Positions 11,297 through 23,821 of a DNA stretch of 64,000 bases are shown piece after piece. Numbering within the stretch: position 1 is the first letter of the stretch; the number at the start of each line of letters is the position of its first letter. The translations under genes were made by a program, and so were the position numbers. The DNA is from Paramacrobiotus metropolitanus (lineage: Eukaryota; Tardigrada; Eutardigrada; Parachela; Macrobiotidae): positions 682,001 to 746,000 of the forward strand of contig NW_026570255.1 of assembly GCF_019649055.1 (NCBI RefSeq), read 5' to 3'. The notes under the pieces are model-generated. The model searched no databases. It saw only the letters and a program-made list of their open reading frames with translations, and was not told where the DNA came from.

Positions 11297-14200
11297 AGAG
11301 CAGGCTGCAATCAGTGGAATATACGCCGGGTGATTAAGCGTGAAAATCAGGACGACACACGTATTTAATCCCCGGAATTCTTTTGTACATATTTTCCCAA
11401 AGCAATCAGCGTGTGCCGAGCGAAACCTTTGATTAATACACGAGCGCAAAACATCAATATTATCCCGGCGACTATTTTTACTCGCACCAATCCGCTGTAG
11501 AATACAGCCAAGCGCTTTGATAAATATTGGAATAATTACACAAGTGCTGATTGGAGAATGTTTTCGCTTGGCTGGACTGAATCATATCAACGGCAAAGTG
11601 TGTCACCGGCATTCATCAAAAATCAGCGCCTGACAGCCGGGTAAACATGTGTACTGTATGAGTCTAAATACAGCGCGCACTGATTACAGGGGAAATGGCG
11701 CGGTTAATGAAGGGTTGATGTGGCACCTCTTGATCGCGTAATCAGGCAGGTAATTATCGGGGTACACGCTTCATGGAACAGGCGACAATCAGCCTTTTCA
11801 TGAGCGCGGTGTGTACCTCTTGTACGGCCGGAAATTAGCCGCGTGTTGGCGGCACAGGATGCCGGCCAATTGACGCTTCCGTTGACAAACGGTGTGGCGT
11901 GATTCATCGTGTTTTAAGAAGCGCATGGAATACCGGTATTTTTCGAAGTGGAGCTATGGGAAATCTAGGTTGGATATACAGCAGAAAATGCCGCTGTCGA
12001 GTGGCTGGATAAATACTGAAAATCACCCAAAAGGATGTTTTCAAGTTTTGCGAAAATATTTTCACGGAAATTCCAGAGAGCGTTGAGAAATATATAAACA
12101 GCCGAAAAATTTCTACACCTCAAAAAATTATTTTTTCGGTTTTTTCGAAAATATATCATATTCTAAAACTTGTAACAAATTATTATTGCGAAAAATTCTG
12201 AATTTTTTTCAAAGCATGGCGAATTTTTACTTGTTTTTCTCCTTCAGGTTTTCAATATATTTGTTGATTTTATTTTTGAAGTTTCGAACCGTGAAGCGAC
12301 TGGCTGATTTTATTCCATTTTTTGCCCTATTGCAAAACTAGATAAATTTTTAATTTTGTTTTTAAAGTTGCTGAAAGACTTTAGGAAAATACTTTCATAG
12401 TCTCAACTGGTTTTTTTGTAAGTTTAAATTAGAAATAAATTAGCAAATTTTAAGTAAATTTGACCTTTTCGACGGCTTGGAAATTTGGCAGCACAAATTT
12501 TTTTATATACATAATCGTATTTTTTATAAAAATATTTCAAAAATCTTTTATATATTTCAAAGTAGTCCTAACTATTGCGCGAGCCTTCTAGAACTCGGTA
12601 AATTTCTGTCGCATTCCCTCAATCATGCTAGCGCGCAAGACACGCCGGGTTACCGCACTCCACAGTTTCCCAGGGCATTAATTCAATATACCCCCGTGTT
12701 TACGCCAGAAAACATCATCTATATTTCTGGCACACATCACCACAACCCGCACCGCACACTGCCTGCCAACGTCCGCGCGGTGATTTGCCAGTCAGAGAGG
12801 CAGTATCGTTTTCCGCCCGGCATTCTCTCCCTCACCGGCATCTGGCCGTTCTGGCGTCCTATGTACCCGTCTCTTCATGGCGCGCGCTTTAAGTATCAAA
12901 AAGTGTCTTGGGACGGGATATTTCGCAGACGATCAAATAAGAGTGATTGGGTAATAGTCGCGCTGGCATCCGCTGCTACACGGTATACGGTATACGGTAG
13001 CTATAAATAAGCAGCTGAGGCATTTTGGCATGCCCAGCATCACGGTGTGCGGACAGTAAGTGGCATGTGTTAAAAAGCCCCTTATACAAGTTTATCCCCG
13101 GCGCGCTGTAATATGACGGACGTGCCGGCATATGAGCAGGGCTTTATGCCGATTTTCTCCCCGGCTAAAGCCGATTAGCCATTTTTATGTAAGGGCGCCG
13201 CGTTAAGCTGGGCTGAGCCGGCAAACATAGAAAAACGATTTCTTAGGTTTCCTGGGTTTCTTAGACGTTTTTCTACATTATTCTCCAAGAGCTGCGAATC
13301 CTTTGATTTTTTTAAAAATGAATTTGTATCAGTTTTCTTAAGGTTCCTATGGTTTCTATACGTTTTTTTACCGCATTCTCACAGATCCGAGAATTTTTTA
13401 TTATTTGTAAACCGCAAAAATGGTTTTTTAAGATTTCCTACTATTTTTAAGAAGTTAATTTTCTAAGCTTAAAATTCGTTAGGCAACGTTTTTCATTTTT
13501 TCTAAAATGCTTAGGCGTTTTTCTAAATTTTAAAGAGTTACGGACTCCTTAATAAGAAACCTAAGCGAGCATTCGAATTTATTTGCCATTTTTAAAAAAA
13601 AAGTTATAAATTTCCTTTAATTTGTACAAATACGAGATATACTGTATATTCGAAAAAAACTAAAAACACTTTTTCGGTTGTTTTTTTAATTTGCAGTTTT
13701 TCGCTTATTAGATTTTTATACAGCTAATCGAAGAGACACAAAGCCAAACTGAATTGTTTTTCGTTTTTTAGGTTTTTTATATTTTTTTCTTAAGGTTACG
13801 TAACTGCTTCAAAAACTCTTAAACCCATTGTATCACTCCCGAGTTATGCATACACATCTTTTCATTCAACTCGAAAAAAGGGCGTTGAATAACTATTTGG
13901 TTATCCGCGTATATCCACGCGCAAAATAACGGGATATCGCCGGGCGCACCGAACCACCACGGAAAAAAAGCGCCGTGTTTGCACACTGCGTGTTTGTTGT
14001 AGTGGACGTTGATTATTGGAGAAGCGAGTAAATAGACGTGCGTGTGTGTCTTCTCTACGCGACTGTGGAGATGATTGAATTTAGACGGAGGGAAAACTGT
14101 GCAGCATGCAGCTGCTCTTGCTCGTCCGCAGCCGGATCAATACCCAACTCGCATCCACTGATTTTGCTGTAGTTTTCTTCTCGTCATCATCGTTATAAAT

Positions 14201-14500
14201 GTTAAATATGCTGACTGCCACGGCATGCCGTTTTTCCCCGGCGCGCCCACCCCGGCTTCAAGTGTCATCTCTCTCTGTAGCAGCACAGCCGAGATTCATT
14301 GACAGGATGCTGCTGCTGCGGCGGTGGCTGCCGCTCCCGCGTCCCCGTTTTCCCTGATTATGCGTTATTGTTTTAGCCGGTTAGCGGCTAATGAATTTTA
14401 ATGCACTGCGCTGATAAACGCCAACGAGAGAGTCTATGCCTCTATGCCTTTGGCGCGGATGTTTCCCACATGGTGTGACGTCACGACGACCGGGGATATA

Positions 14501-17338
14501 AATAATTTATTTCTGAGTTTTAACATTCACGGTAGTTTTTAACATTCATCGCCTTCGCAAAACCGAATGACAAATGTTTTTATTTAGTTCGCCAAAAAAG
14601 CCAGCTACTATGAATTTTTTTATTCGCATCATCCATAGAGCGAACTTTTTTTTCCTGAAAATTAAAAAGCGTAACTTGTCACTGTTCCAAAAGTTTGCTT
14701 TGTAATTCAGCAAAAATATTACCGTCGAACAGACAACCGTGTTGGTGCGCAACAGTATCAGTTAATTTTTTTCGATTTTTATTCGAAAATTTAAACTGTT
14801 ATTGGAATTCGCTGGAATTTTCTTTATAGTTTTTATAAAAAAAAAACAGAAATTGTCTTCGATCGAATTTGAAACAAAGGAAGGAATAAAAAAATGGAAA
14901 TCGGTCGGTCGGTCCGCGGTTGCAAAATTGAATAATAAAATCAGCAAACAGCGCGCAGAAAAAAAAACACATTTAATGCGCATAAATCGCCAACAACGGG
15001 TTCGAACAAAGAAGCTTGTTTTTGCGCAGTCTGCGTTAAAACAAAGCAACCATTTTTATTCTACATTTAAATAATTTCAAATACAAATAACAATACTGGG
15101 CTGAAAAATTAGGAATCGGTCGGTCGGTCCGTCCGCGGTTCCACCAATAAATAAATAAAAAAAACTTATCAAATAGGAACACTTTCCCTGCTTATAAAGC
15201 GTCGGCACCGGGTTCCAACAGAGAAACGCTTACATTGCGCAGTACGCATTATCACCAAGCCTCACTATTTTTTAGACGAACAGATTTTCTCCCCATGGTT
15301 TTATCAACCGGTCCAATCTGCCGCGGTAATTGATTGCAGCGGCGCGGCCAACTGGCCGAGCGGAAGCAGTCCGTCCCGGTCCGACTGCGCGCCTATCTAT
15401 GAGTGATGGCCGTGCCCATCACCGGGTCTCAAGTGGCCGCGGAGAAGGCTGTCTGTCGTATCTCCGCGAGTGTTTGCACGGGCATCTGCCCACTCTCCGC
15501 ACTCTTCCACAGAAAATGTTGCCAGCTTAAAACAACGCAGCTCCGATCGACTGGATCTGTACGGATCTACACAGAATGCGGTAACCGCTGCTCCCGTGAA
15601 CAGCGTGCAATGGCTTGGGCATTTCCGCAGGATGCAGATAATTAATAGCACTTTGGGGAATTTCGCGGCCGTCCTAACCAGGAGCGCAAATTGTCCATGC
15701 GCTGCTGTTAGCCAGCGAAACCGGGACAGTAGCTATTCTTTCGCCGGACAATAAAAATGAATTATAAAAGTGTCAGGAAATTTTTATATATAAACGAAAA
15801 TTAATCTAATCGCGGAATTTTTTAGCTCCAATAACAGTGAATAGTCTTTCTTCCTGTTTAGTGAAATTTGGTTTAAAGGGGGCGGGGAAACGCGGTAGTC
15901 TCCAGTGTATAATTAATCAATTTAATTTTATTGGCTATAAACTTGACAAAAACAAACAATTTTTCAACAGATTCTCCAGTTAAAAGTTGCCGGTTTATTT
16001 GTATTTACATCAGGCATAATCAACCATTTTAATATTATTGACATTAAAAAAAAACAAGGTGCAATCATCATAAAATTTCTAAAAAATGATGCCGGTTTAT
16101 TAATGTTCACAGAAAGCGAAATTAATCATTTTAAATTTATTGGCAATAAGCTTAGCGAAAACAAGCAATTATTTAACAAATTCTCCAGTACAATATTGCC
16201 GGTTAATTTATATTTGTATTGGTTAATTTATAAAATATCGGTTATTTTTTATTTAAACTTAATATCAGGCAAAATTAATCATTTTATATTATTGGCAATA
16301 AACCCAAGGAAACTGTTGAAACCGCTACAATTCCTTCCAGAAAATAAGTCGGTTGATTTATAATTATATTTAGAGAAAATTATTTCGCGTGTTTAAATTT
16401 TTGAACAGAAAAATGCCGGTTTTCTTCTTTACACCCGGCAAAAATAACGGTAATAAACGGAGGCGTAATGTATAAAAGGTTTTATTGACAGGACGCCGTT
16501 AGCCTTGAAAACAACCGCCGATAATTGTTTGGGACGTCCAAATGGATGCGGCCCGTGCCGGCAATCTGTCGCCAGGCCGCCCAAGTCAATTACACATTGC
16601 GCCATACACATGCCAGCACATACAGCGCTGCGTCGATATAAAGCGATTATCCTAATTGCATTAAAAAATAATTATCATGCCGCGGCCGCTTATCCCTAAA
16701 ATAGCCGTCAGCCAGAATAAATGTCAAAGGTCATAACTGTAGCTTGAGATCCACGCAATCCCCGTGTAAATCTTATGTAAATCTATCTGCATTATTGATC
16801 CCTTCATGACCAGGGCGACAATCCGGGATGTTGCATGTTTCGACTTACGGGATTTGTCAGGGAGGACGCATTCCGCCGTCCTGTCCGGCTGCGGGCGCTG
16901 GGCAGGCAGTAGTCCATAAAGACAGCATGGGAGAAGAGCTGGTAGGGTGTCCGCGGATTATCCGCAGCCCGCGTCGTTTGGATCAGCGGATGCGGCATCC
17001 TGGACGCCTGTTCCCGGGATAAGTGACCAGATTCCCGGATTATTCCGCCGCCATGTCCGCATCACGATCAGGGAAAGATCAAGTCGCCGCAATCACCGTC
17101 GCCAGGTGCGGGGATAATGTTACCTCCAATCTGGCGTTCCCAAATATTGCTTATGTTATATCACGCACACGATGCGGGGTTTCTCGCGAGGGATGACTGC
17201 GTGTGTGTGTGTGTGTGTGCGTGTGTGTGATGTGAACGATGTAACCGGCTGCACATGCTCGATGTGGAGGAGGCCACGCCCGGTTGTCTGCGACTGGGCG
17301 GCGGAAGCGGCAACGCGTACAAGTTAGCAGTCAGCATC
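14501..17338. other. Intergenic with diverged tandem repeats
   Basis: AT-rich, no gene supported. A motif AATCGGTCGGTCGGTCC followed by about 150 bp of related sequence occurs at about 14899 and again at about 15113, a diverged duplication. From about 15915 to 16430 there are three or four diverged copies of a block of about 100-150 bp, each with GCCGGTT followed by AATCATTTTA and ATTGGCAATAA. A GT-rich microsatellite lies at about 17204-17232. Confidence 0.6.
15915..16430. repeat. Diverged tandem repeat, about 100-150 bp period
   Basis: Corresponding words recur in order: ATTTTATTGGCTATAAACTT (about 15928), ATTTTAATATTATTG (about 16024), ATTTTAAATTTATTGGC (about 16126) and ATTTTATATTATTGGC (about 16278), interleaved with GCCGGTT words at about 15989, 16091 and 16198. 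Confidence 0.65.
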
Positions 17339-17937
17339 TACAAGCTTGTCCCGTAATTTCTAACGTAACTGTACAAGCAGCAAATATATAGCGCGAAGTT
17401 TCGCTGCGAACGTTTGCCGCCCTTCGTCTACCATTAACGTTAATACTTTTCTAGGAAAGTACACCATTGTGCACTTTTCCTAAAAAAAGCATTATAAATT
17501 ACATTTTTTATAATTAAGAAAAGGTTTTTTCTTTTTTATCGACAATTTAAAAAAATTTTTATTAAGGAAAAATTAAATAATCCGTCTTTTGATATTAACT
17601 ATTTAAAAAAAAGTTTATTATGGAAGAATATTATGAAAGAACAACCTTATTTATTTACGAGTAATATTTTGGTTCGTTCTTCCATATTTTAAATTATTAA
17701 TGCGTGACAAACGTTAGCGACGTGACCGACAAAAGTCCCGTTTTCTTGAACACAGAGGACTTCGCTTCGTTTTGATCGACAATTTATATCGATTGTTTAT
17801 AATTTAAATCGGTATTTTGGCGTGCATCAGCCCTGCTAGATTCATGTACAACCTGCCTAGTTTGGCGCAACCCGTGAATTTGTATTTGACTATTTGTCGC
17901 TGTGTTGATGCGTAAGAAATTACGGGACAAGCTTGTA
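17339..17937. mobile_element. Non-autonomous DNA transposon (MITE-like) with TIRs
   Basis: A 599-bp segment bounded by terminal inverted repeats of about 24 bp that share ACAAGCTTGTCCCGTAATTT, the right copy being the reverse complement. CATC occurs immediately outside both ends (17335-17338 and 17938-17941), which reads as a 4-bp target-site duplication. No transposase frame is visible inside. The superfamily cannot be named from this alone. Confidence 0.75.
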
Positions 17938-18993
17938 CATCAGCGTATAGATGCGCCGGTCGATACAGCACGCAATGGATGGATCGACAGCAGCATGCCG
18001 CATCAACGCTCGATTTTCCCTGGCGCTGTTGTATAAGAGGCAGACAGAGCCGGCACTCGTCAATCTGAGTGGAAGCAGCCGTTTGTATCGAACGGCTCTT
18101 GCTCTTCTCCCAGCTTCCGCTGACATCTCCGGCTCGGATTCCCATCCTTGTCAGACGGCTGTCGATGCTGTTCCATACTACCGCACAGCAACTTCGTCGC
18201 GCTGAATTAAGCAGCATGAGAACGCATCGCGACATTACACGGGGACATTTTTTTGTTACACGCTATTAAGTAGACTGGAGGATGAAAAAGATGCATACAG
18301 ATCAGATTAAAGCTTTAACCGATGTCGGGAATCTAGGATATACGATTAATTCGGCATATAATAATGTTCCTGGATGTTGTTAGGCTCATCAATTTTATAA
18401 CGCTGGTTAAAGCAGACGCAGCTAAGAACAGTAAAATATTTTTAGCGATCGGATCAAATATTTTTTGGCAAATATTTTCTCGAAGATCAATAATTAAAGT
18501 AGAATAATCAAAAGAACACAGACACCGGTTGCGTATTACTAACGAGAAACCATGGTTTGCGCATTTTTAACGCGACACCAGGTTTCCCTATGACCCTACT
18601 TGCTTCCGACCATCAAACGCTCCTTTTGCTTGGACAGTGCTGAAAGGCTGTGTGTGTGGCATTTGACAGCGTATTTACAATTAGTGTATGCCTTGAGCGA
18701 TTAGTAATAATCGTAAAAACATACGGGTGAGCCTCGCTCCCATGAGTACCTCCGTCAACGATTGTCGCTGGAAATTCAGCGAGGCAACGCTGCTTCCGTG
18801 CTCGGGACAATGGAGGAAGCGGCAGCATAAAATGAAATTCTGTTTTTTTGATCTGTTGTTCTGACACTGTGATGTTACCGCATTTTGTGAAATAAAAATT
18901 TACCCATCGTAAATTAAATGAAATTGTAATGAAAACACTGGGAAATATCCGGTCAAGCCTCGCAATAAGGATATGCTCATAGCCTGGTGGACG
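17938..18993. other. Intergenic, nothing recognised
   Basis: Short overlapping open frames on both strands (for example 17804-18235 minus, which crosses the MITE end) have no recognisable domain. I see no gene, RNA gene or clear repeat here. Confidence 0.5.
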
Positions 18994-18995
18994 TA

Positions 18996-19930
18996 CAGAG
19001 GGTTATTCAGCCGAGTGTGGTCACTTTTTGGAAAATTTCTGCTTAGCCGTTGCAGGCTTATTTTACTTTTTTAAAAATTTTATCAGATAACCACAACATT
19101 TAATCATATTCTGAATTCAACCGAGCCAAGATTTCGCTATCCTGTAGCCCAGGAAAAAATTAAGTTTATCCCCCCCATGTTGGCAACAGTTGACCAGTTC
19201 AGCTATAGGAAATGGATTCCCTTTACTCAAAATTAATTTAAAATTTGGGTTTTCGCCATAATCCATTGAAAACCTGTCAGGGGTTTCGAACAATCCTTTT
19301 CAGAAGGAATTACTAGTTTTTCGATCAGGAAGCAACATCCTTGTTTTTCTCAGCAGTGCTCCCGGGAGCACATCTCTGGTTCTGGATGACTTCTTCCTCT
19401 CTGCCAGGCTTAATCCGCGGAGCGTCCTTTTCGATCAATGAACATTGTAAATTGTGAAGAAAGACCTGCGTTACAACTTTAGTTTGTGGAGGAACGAAAA
19501 GGATAGCTATAGCTCCGTGAGTAAGAATTCGCACAATGAGCATGGCTCCTGCGAGTGTCTTCCTGTTTTCGCGTTTTTTCCAACCGTCCTACCGCAAGAA
19601 CGCGCAAGAATATCGAATCGTTTTTGCTATAAAAAATATTCGGGTCGTCGTTTTTCACAATTAAAACCATCCAGATTTGAAAAGCAGACGATCCTTTTAA
19701 GGCCAGATCATCGAAAGCCAAATTTTGCCTGGTCAAAGGTTTAGAGTCGGAGTCTTTAGGTCAGTAGCCAATCTTGCGGGCTGTTTAAGCTCGATTGTCA
19801 CAAAAATTTGCAAAAAGCATCAAAACTAATTTGTCATAATAAAACAATTATTAGAATCTGACTCTGCGCTACAGCTGAATTATAGGAATTTTTTTAATGC
19901 GCTGACCACACTTGGCTGAATAACCCTCTG
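18996..19930. mobile_element. TIR element with TA flanks, Tc1/mariner-like and non-autonomous
   Basis: A 935-bp segment with inverted ends sharing CAGAGGGTTATTCAGCC followed by (A/G)AGTGTGGTCA, about 28 bp with one or two differences. Both ends are flanked by TA, the target used by Tc1/mariner-superfamily transposases. The interior encodes no transposase that I can recognise, so it is either internally deleted or a MITE. Confidence 0.7.
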
Positions 19931-19932
19931 TA

Positions 19933-20602
19933 GTACGTCTGGCTTTAAGATTGTGATTTGTGTGTCCTTTGTTAGGTTTCTAGGGTAGGTTTGGTAACGT
20001 TTAACTCATAAAATCAAACTAAAAAAAAGCAGTATAAATTCTTCAAACTGTACCAAAAAAATTTAAAACGAAAGCATCTCAGCTCGAATGGCTTATTCAG
20101 CGCTTCGACGGTGCTTACGACTGTGCAGGTTGGGAAAGGATGCAAGGTCACGAAGCAGCTAAGATTACGACGACCAGAATCGAAACACCAGTTCACTATG
20201 CAGCCAGATCGCAGGCCTAATTTATTGGAACGTCGTCCCGCCAGACCGGGAAAAGAAACAAAGCTAAAATCAGGTTCAGAAACAGAACGGTCAGCTTCCG
20301 AAAATGACGTGTTAATCATGCCACGCTCATGACAAGCAGGTCAGAAGTTCAGAACAGGTAGTCACACTTGTTGAACCGCTTAGACAACATTCATCCGCTT
20401 TAATATCTTCATCGTTTTTTGCTCAGTCCGTTGGAAAATTAATAATAGAAAAAACACTTGAACGATGAATTAAAGTGCAATATGAACCGGTTTAAACTGT
20501 AATGCAAGGAGCGCCAGCAATAGCGCCGACTCTTAGTAGTTAACAAGGAAAAAAAATCATGACGCAAGTCAAACACGAAGCTTCTTCACACCGCGCTCGG
20601 CG
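19933..20602. other. Intergenic, no gene supported
   Basis: Small frames overlap on both strands (20014-20319 minus, 20111-20332 plus) without recognisable domains. Confidence 0.4.
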
Positions 20603-20760
20603 TCAACTCTTGGCGATTGTACTCTGAAGTTGCTTGAGGAAGTGCAGCGTAATGCGCGATAGCTTCTCCACCTGCCTTCCTTCCAACCCGTCCCCACACC
20701 ACTGCTTCCCGCGAAAAGCGACGTCGGACGCGGATCACGGGACTGCGTGGCGCACAGCAT
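20603..20760 (-). pseudogene. Decayed terminal exon of the F-box-like gene
   Basis: After a good acceptor (TTGGCAG) the minus strand reads MLCATQSRDPRPTSL and later VEKLSRITLHFLKQLQ, matching the terminal exon of the paralogue at 35684-35854 (VLCAVQSSDPRP; LLSRITLCILMQL). A single-base deletion relative to the paralogue, between the two blocks at about codon 14-16, puts them in different frames. The upstream exon at 22942-21983 lacks the matching donor, so this exon is probably no longer used. Confidence 0.75.
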
Positions 20761-21795
20761 CTGCCAAGCAGAAAAACTGTAACGCTGTAGCAGTCGGCAT
20801 AAAGCAGCGAAACGAAGAAAGCAGTGGGTTTATTTTAATGCAATTGGGCACCCCCAAGCTTTTCTCCAAGAACCCTGGCGATTATTATGCGCGACAGATG
20901 GGTCCTCATTGCGACCATGTTAGAAACGTTTTTCCCAAACTGTTTTCTTCAAGGTTCAAGCTACAGGGGTCCTACGCCAAGTTCGGGCAGTGGTGTAAAA
21001 TAAATTATGAAGTATTTCGATGCCTCGTTGCGTTTATCGTTTTGCACTTTTCTAGTGTAACTTTTTATGGCCCATCCAGTAGTGTAAAAATCACAATCTT
21101 AGAATCAGTCAGTAACGCGGTCACCTCGATCCCCGATGATGCAAGATTCTTTTTTTAGCCCGTAACAGACACCTTTTGGGCGACTTAATAGTTTTAAACA
21201 AATCCCGCGCAAAAATTTCATTTGGGGAATTTTTGGTAAAGGTTGTTATAAATACCCCAAAAACGCCCTCTGCCCCTCCCCTTTATTATCCGCATCGAGA
21301 CAACTGTTATCTCCCATAGACTTGTATGGTATAACGTGCCTACCGAAGGTTGTGGTTGCCTAGCGCAGAAGCATAATTAACCTCAAGCGAAAACGTTCCG
21401 ATGATGGAACAATGATTACATCAAACGATTTTAAAGTTCCGATGGAGATCCGCTAGGCGAGGAGAGAGATGAAAGTGCCGGGCAATTGAAAGAAAAAACG
21501 AACAAAGCGACAGACAAAAAAGGCTATGGCTCCCGTTTGAGTGTGCAAGAGCGAACTGTCTCCAACTTATTGTGCGGATGGAGGCTTTTAAATAAGTGTT
21601 CAGTACTTTGCAGATAAGAATTCATAAAAATTTGTCATCGGCAACATTGCGCGGTTTCAGGGCAAGCGTTTACAAAGGGTCACCATCCACTTTAACTAGG
21701 CCTACAGTCTCATTGCAAAGGTCACGTGGATTTTATTGAATTCATACGACCTTGGGCTCATTTTGCAAGAGCACTAAACGACAAACAAGCTAAGT

Positions 21796-21801
21796 TTATT
21801 T
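21796..21801 (-). terminator. Possible poly(A) signal for the shortened F-box-like gene
   Basis: AATAAA on the minus strand about 185 nt past the stop at 21983 and upstream of the decayed terminal exon. A transcript ending here would never include that exon. Confidence 0.35.
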
Positions 21802-21982
21802 TCTAAGGATAAGAACGTCAGTGGAATTTTTAAGCAAATTATAAACAGAAGGGAGGCTCCCATGGTACTTGGGTCGAGCCGCATTTTTAAGCAGGTCTGC
21901 TCTAGTTTCAGACTCGCTGCAATTCGAAACGCGCTACTGGCTTGGAAAACTTAAGTGCAAAAGATGATGGACACATACGGTG

Positions 21983-23821
21983 CTAGAATAAAAATTTAAT
22001 AGGTTTGAAATTGTTGACGGGTGAGTTATAGCAATTTTTGATAAAAAGTGCCCGAACTTGGCGAAGCAACGCTTTATGTGGCCATCGTCCCTTGCAGACG
22101 ACTATTTTCAGCAGCTCCCGATTTTTCATATCACTCGCCCGTGTCAGCCACTGCACGAGCGTTCGCCGTTCGGCGTCCGTCGGTGCCAGCATCGACGCTT
22201 CGCAAGCATTCCACAGCGCACAACCGAAATCCCCGTTTAGCGGCAGCCCGGCCCTCGGAAATGTCACCTCCAGAATGGGACCCGCGTACAGTCCGTTATC
22301 ACTGTCCATGGAAGGGCCACTCCACTGCAACGTACAGTTGATCATGTGCAGAGCTTCGCACGGCAGACCGCCATAAATCCGGATGAAGTCCTCCAGACGG
22401 CAGGCATTCCGCCTCAGTCGATAGGGCCGCGGTTTCGGGTCATGCTGCACACAGGGTTCCCCGGGAGTATCTGTACACGTATCCGTGTCGTGGCTGACCA
22501 GCATGGACATCCGCCAGCCCACGAGGTAGAGTGTGGTCAGCCGGCTCCCGGGATTCTGCTGCGCCACGTACGGCAGCACGTCGACAATCTTCAGCAGGTC
22601 CTGGGCGTTCATCTGCGCCGCTCGATCCCACAGGACCACATGGCGCGTGTCGGGACGGAGGCATTTGAACAGCACCGCCGAAGATACGCCGTGCGCATGC
22701 TGATCGGGATACCGCGGGCACCGGACATAGTGCTGCATAACGATGCAGGTCGCCAGCGCCGGCGACTCCGTGAGCAGGTTCCACGTCGTGCAGACGAGCC
22801 GCAGTCTGATCTGTGTCAGCGTGTCCAACTGGGAGAACACTTCCTGGCACAGTTCCAGCGGCAGAACGCGGTCGAATGGCAGCGCGGTGTTTTCGTTCCG
22901 CGGCATGCCCATCCACTCATCGTGGAATCGTCGCAGTCCATTCTGAAATTATACGAACACCGAAGCTCGTTTGAGGACTGTAAACAGTGGACATCAGCCA
23001 GTCGGTCCGCCATTCAAAAACTCAAATCAAAATATACAAGCAGAGTGAACAAGAATGCCATAATTATTAGGGATTTAAATGGTGCTTACCAGAAGGCGGT
23101 TCTCGTGTTTCCCGCAGTGATTCTCCGCTTTGCAAATGTACTTCGACTGGCCAGCGCCGAGATCGACTATGGTGACATTCGACAAACCCAGCGCAAGGTT
23201 GTCCGGTTCCCAGCGATTCCAGTGCGTGATGAACGCGGAGGTTTCCTCGGCCGACAGCGCGGGAATTCCTTCCAACAGCACAGTCTGCAGGTAAAACTGC
23301 CCGCGACATGTGCGAGGGTAGAGGTCAGTGTAATCGGCGGGTGGACCCGAATAACGCGTCTTCAGCACATTCTGCACCATTGCCCTCACTTTATCCCGCC
23401 CAGGGAGATACGCGCCGGGGTAATCAAAGAGTGGACAGCGGATACGGTCGAGCGGGACGAGATCCACGTGAGGGATCCCCGTGAGAGGATCCCGCCAGTG
23501 GACCACCGCCGCTTCGTAGCTGACGTGCCGCGTCCCGCGATTGTGACAGGGCATTTCACCGAGTACCCAAATCCACGGACCGGACGACGTTTCCGGGACC
23601 AGGACGACCACGGGCATGCGGGGAACGGCTGCCGCGTACAGTGTAGCCAGGAGGTCTGCGGATAGATAGGTCGGCAAGAAGCAGTTTGCGAAAGTGCAGA
23701 ACTCCCGTCGGCGATTGGAACACAGCATGTCCACGAAGAGCCCGTCCGGCGCTACGTCCACCACGCGGCCGTCGCGGCCCAGAACGTGTACGCTGTTGGT
23801 TTCCTGGAATACGCCACACAT
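21983..23821 (-). CDS. F-box-like protein with N-terminal orphan domain, paralogue A
   Basis: Exon 1 is 23821-23090 (244 codons, from ACCATGTGTGGCG, the same start context as paralogue B). Exon 2 is 22942-21983 (319 codons plus stop). They join in phase 0 (CTG/GTAAGC donor, TTTCAG acceptor) to give about 563 residues. Exon 1 encodes a domain shared with paralogue B (NSVHVLGRDGR, GLFVDMLC, VVVLVPET, GEMPC); its fold is unknown to me, though a small beta-barrel reader of Tudor or SH3 type is conceivable. Exon 2 begins NGLRRFHDEWM, then an F-box (LPLELCQEVFSQLDTLTQIR, VCTTWNLL), then a leucine-rich tail. F-box proteins are substrate adaptors of SCF ubiquitin ligases; that role is inferred. At 22090 the paralogue's donor GCAAG/GTACAG reads GCAAGGGACGA, so translation runs on for about 35 extra codons to a stop. 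Confidence 0.75.

Larger units (their letters stand above)
10555..14500. other. Intergenic region upstream of the CUB gene
   Basis: About 4 kb, mostly AT-rich. It should contain the unseen 5' exon and promoter of the CUB gene, but I could not pick them out. A 177-codon frame at 12477-13010 (plus) has no recognisable domain and a low-complexity N-terminus and is not called. Two perfect palindromes near 11.2 kb are listed separately. Confidence 0.5.

Noticed and set aside
12477-13010. 177-codon plus-strand frame
   Set aside because: Low-complexity start, no domain, no paralogue and no splice context.
18990-19935. Transposase gene inside the TA-flanked element
   Set aside because: No frame shows DDE or paired-type helix-turn-helix landmarks; only short unrelated frames.
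22346-23665. 439-codon plus-strand frame
   Set aside because: It is antisense to the F-box-like gene, whose minus-strand frame has paralogue support and matched splice sites.
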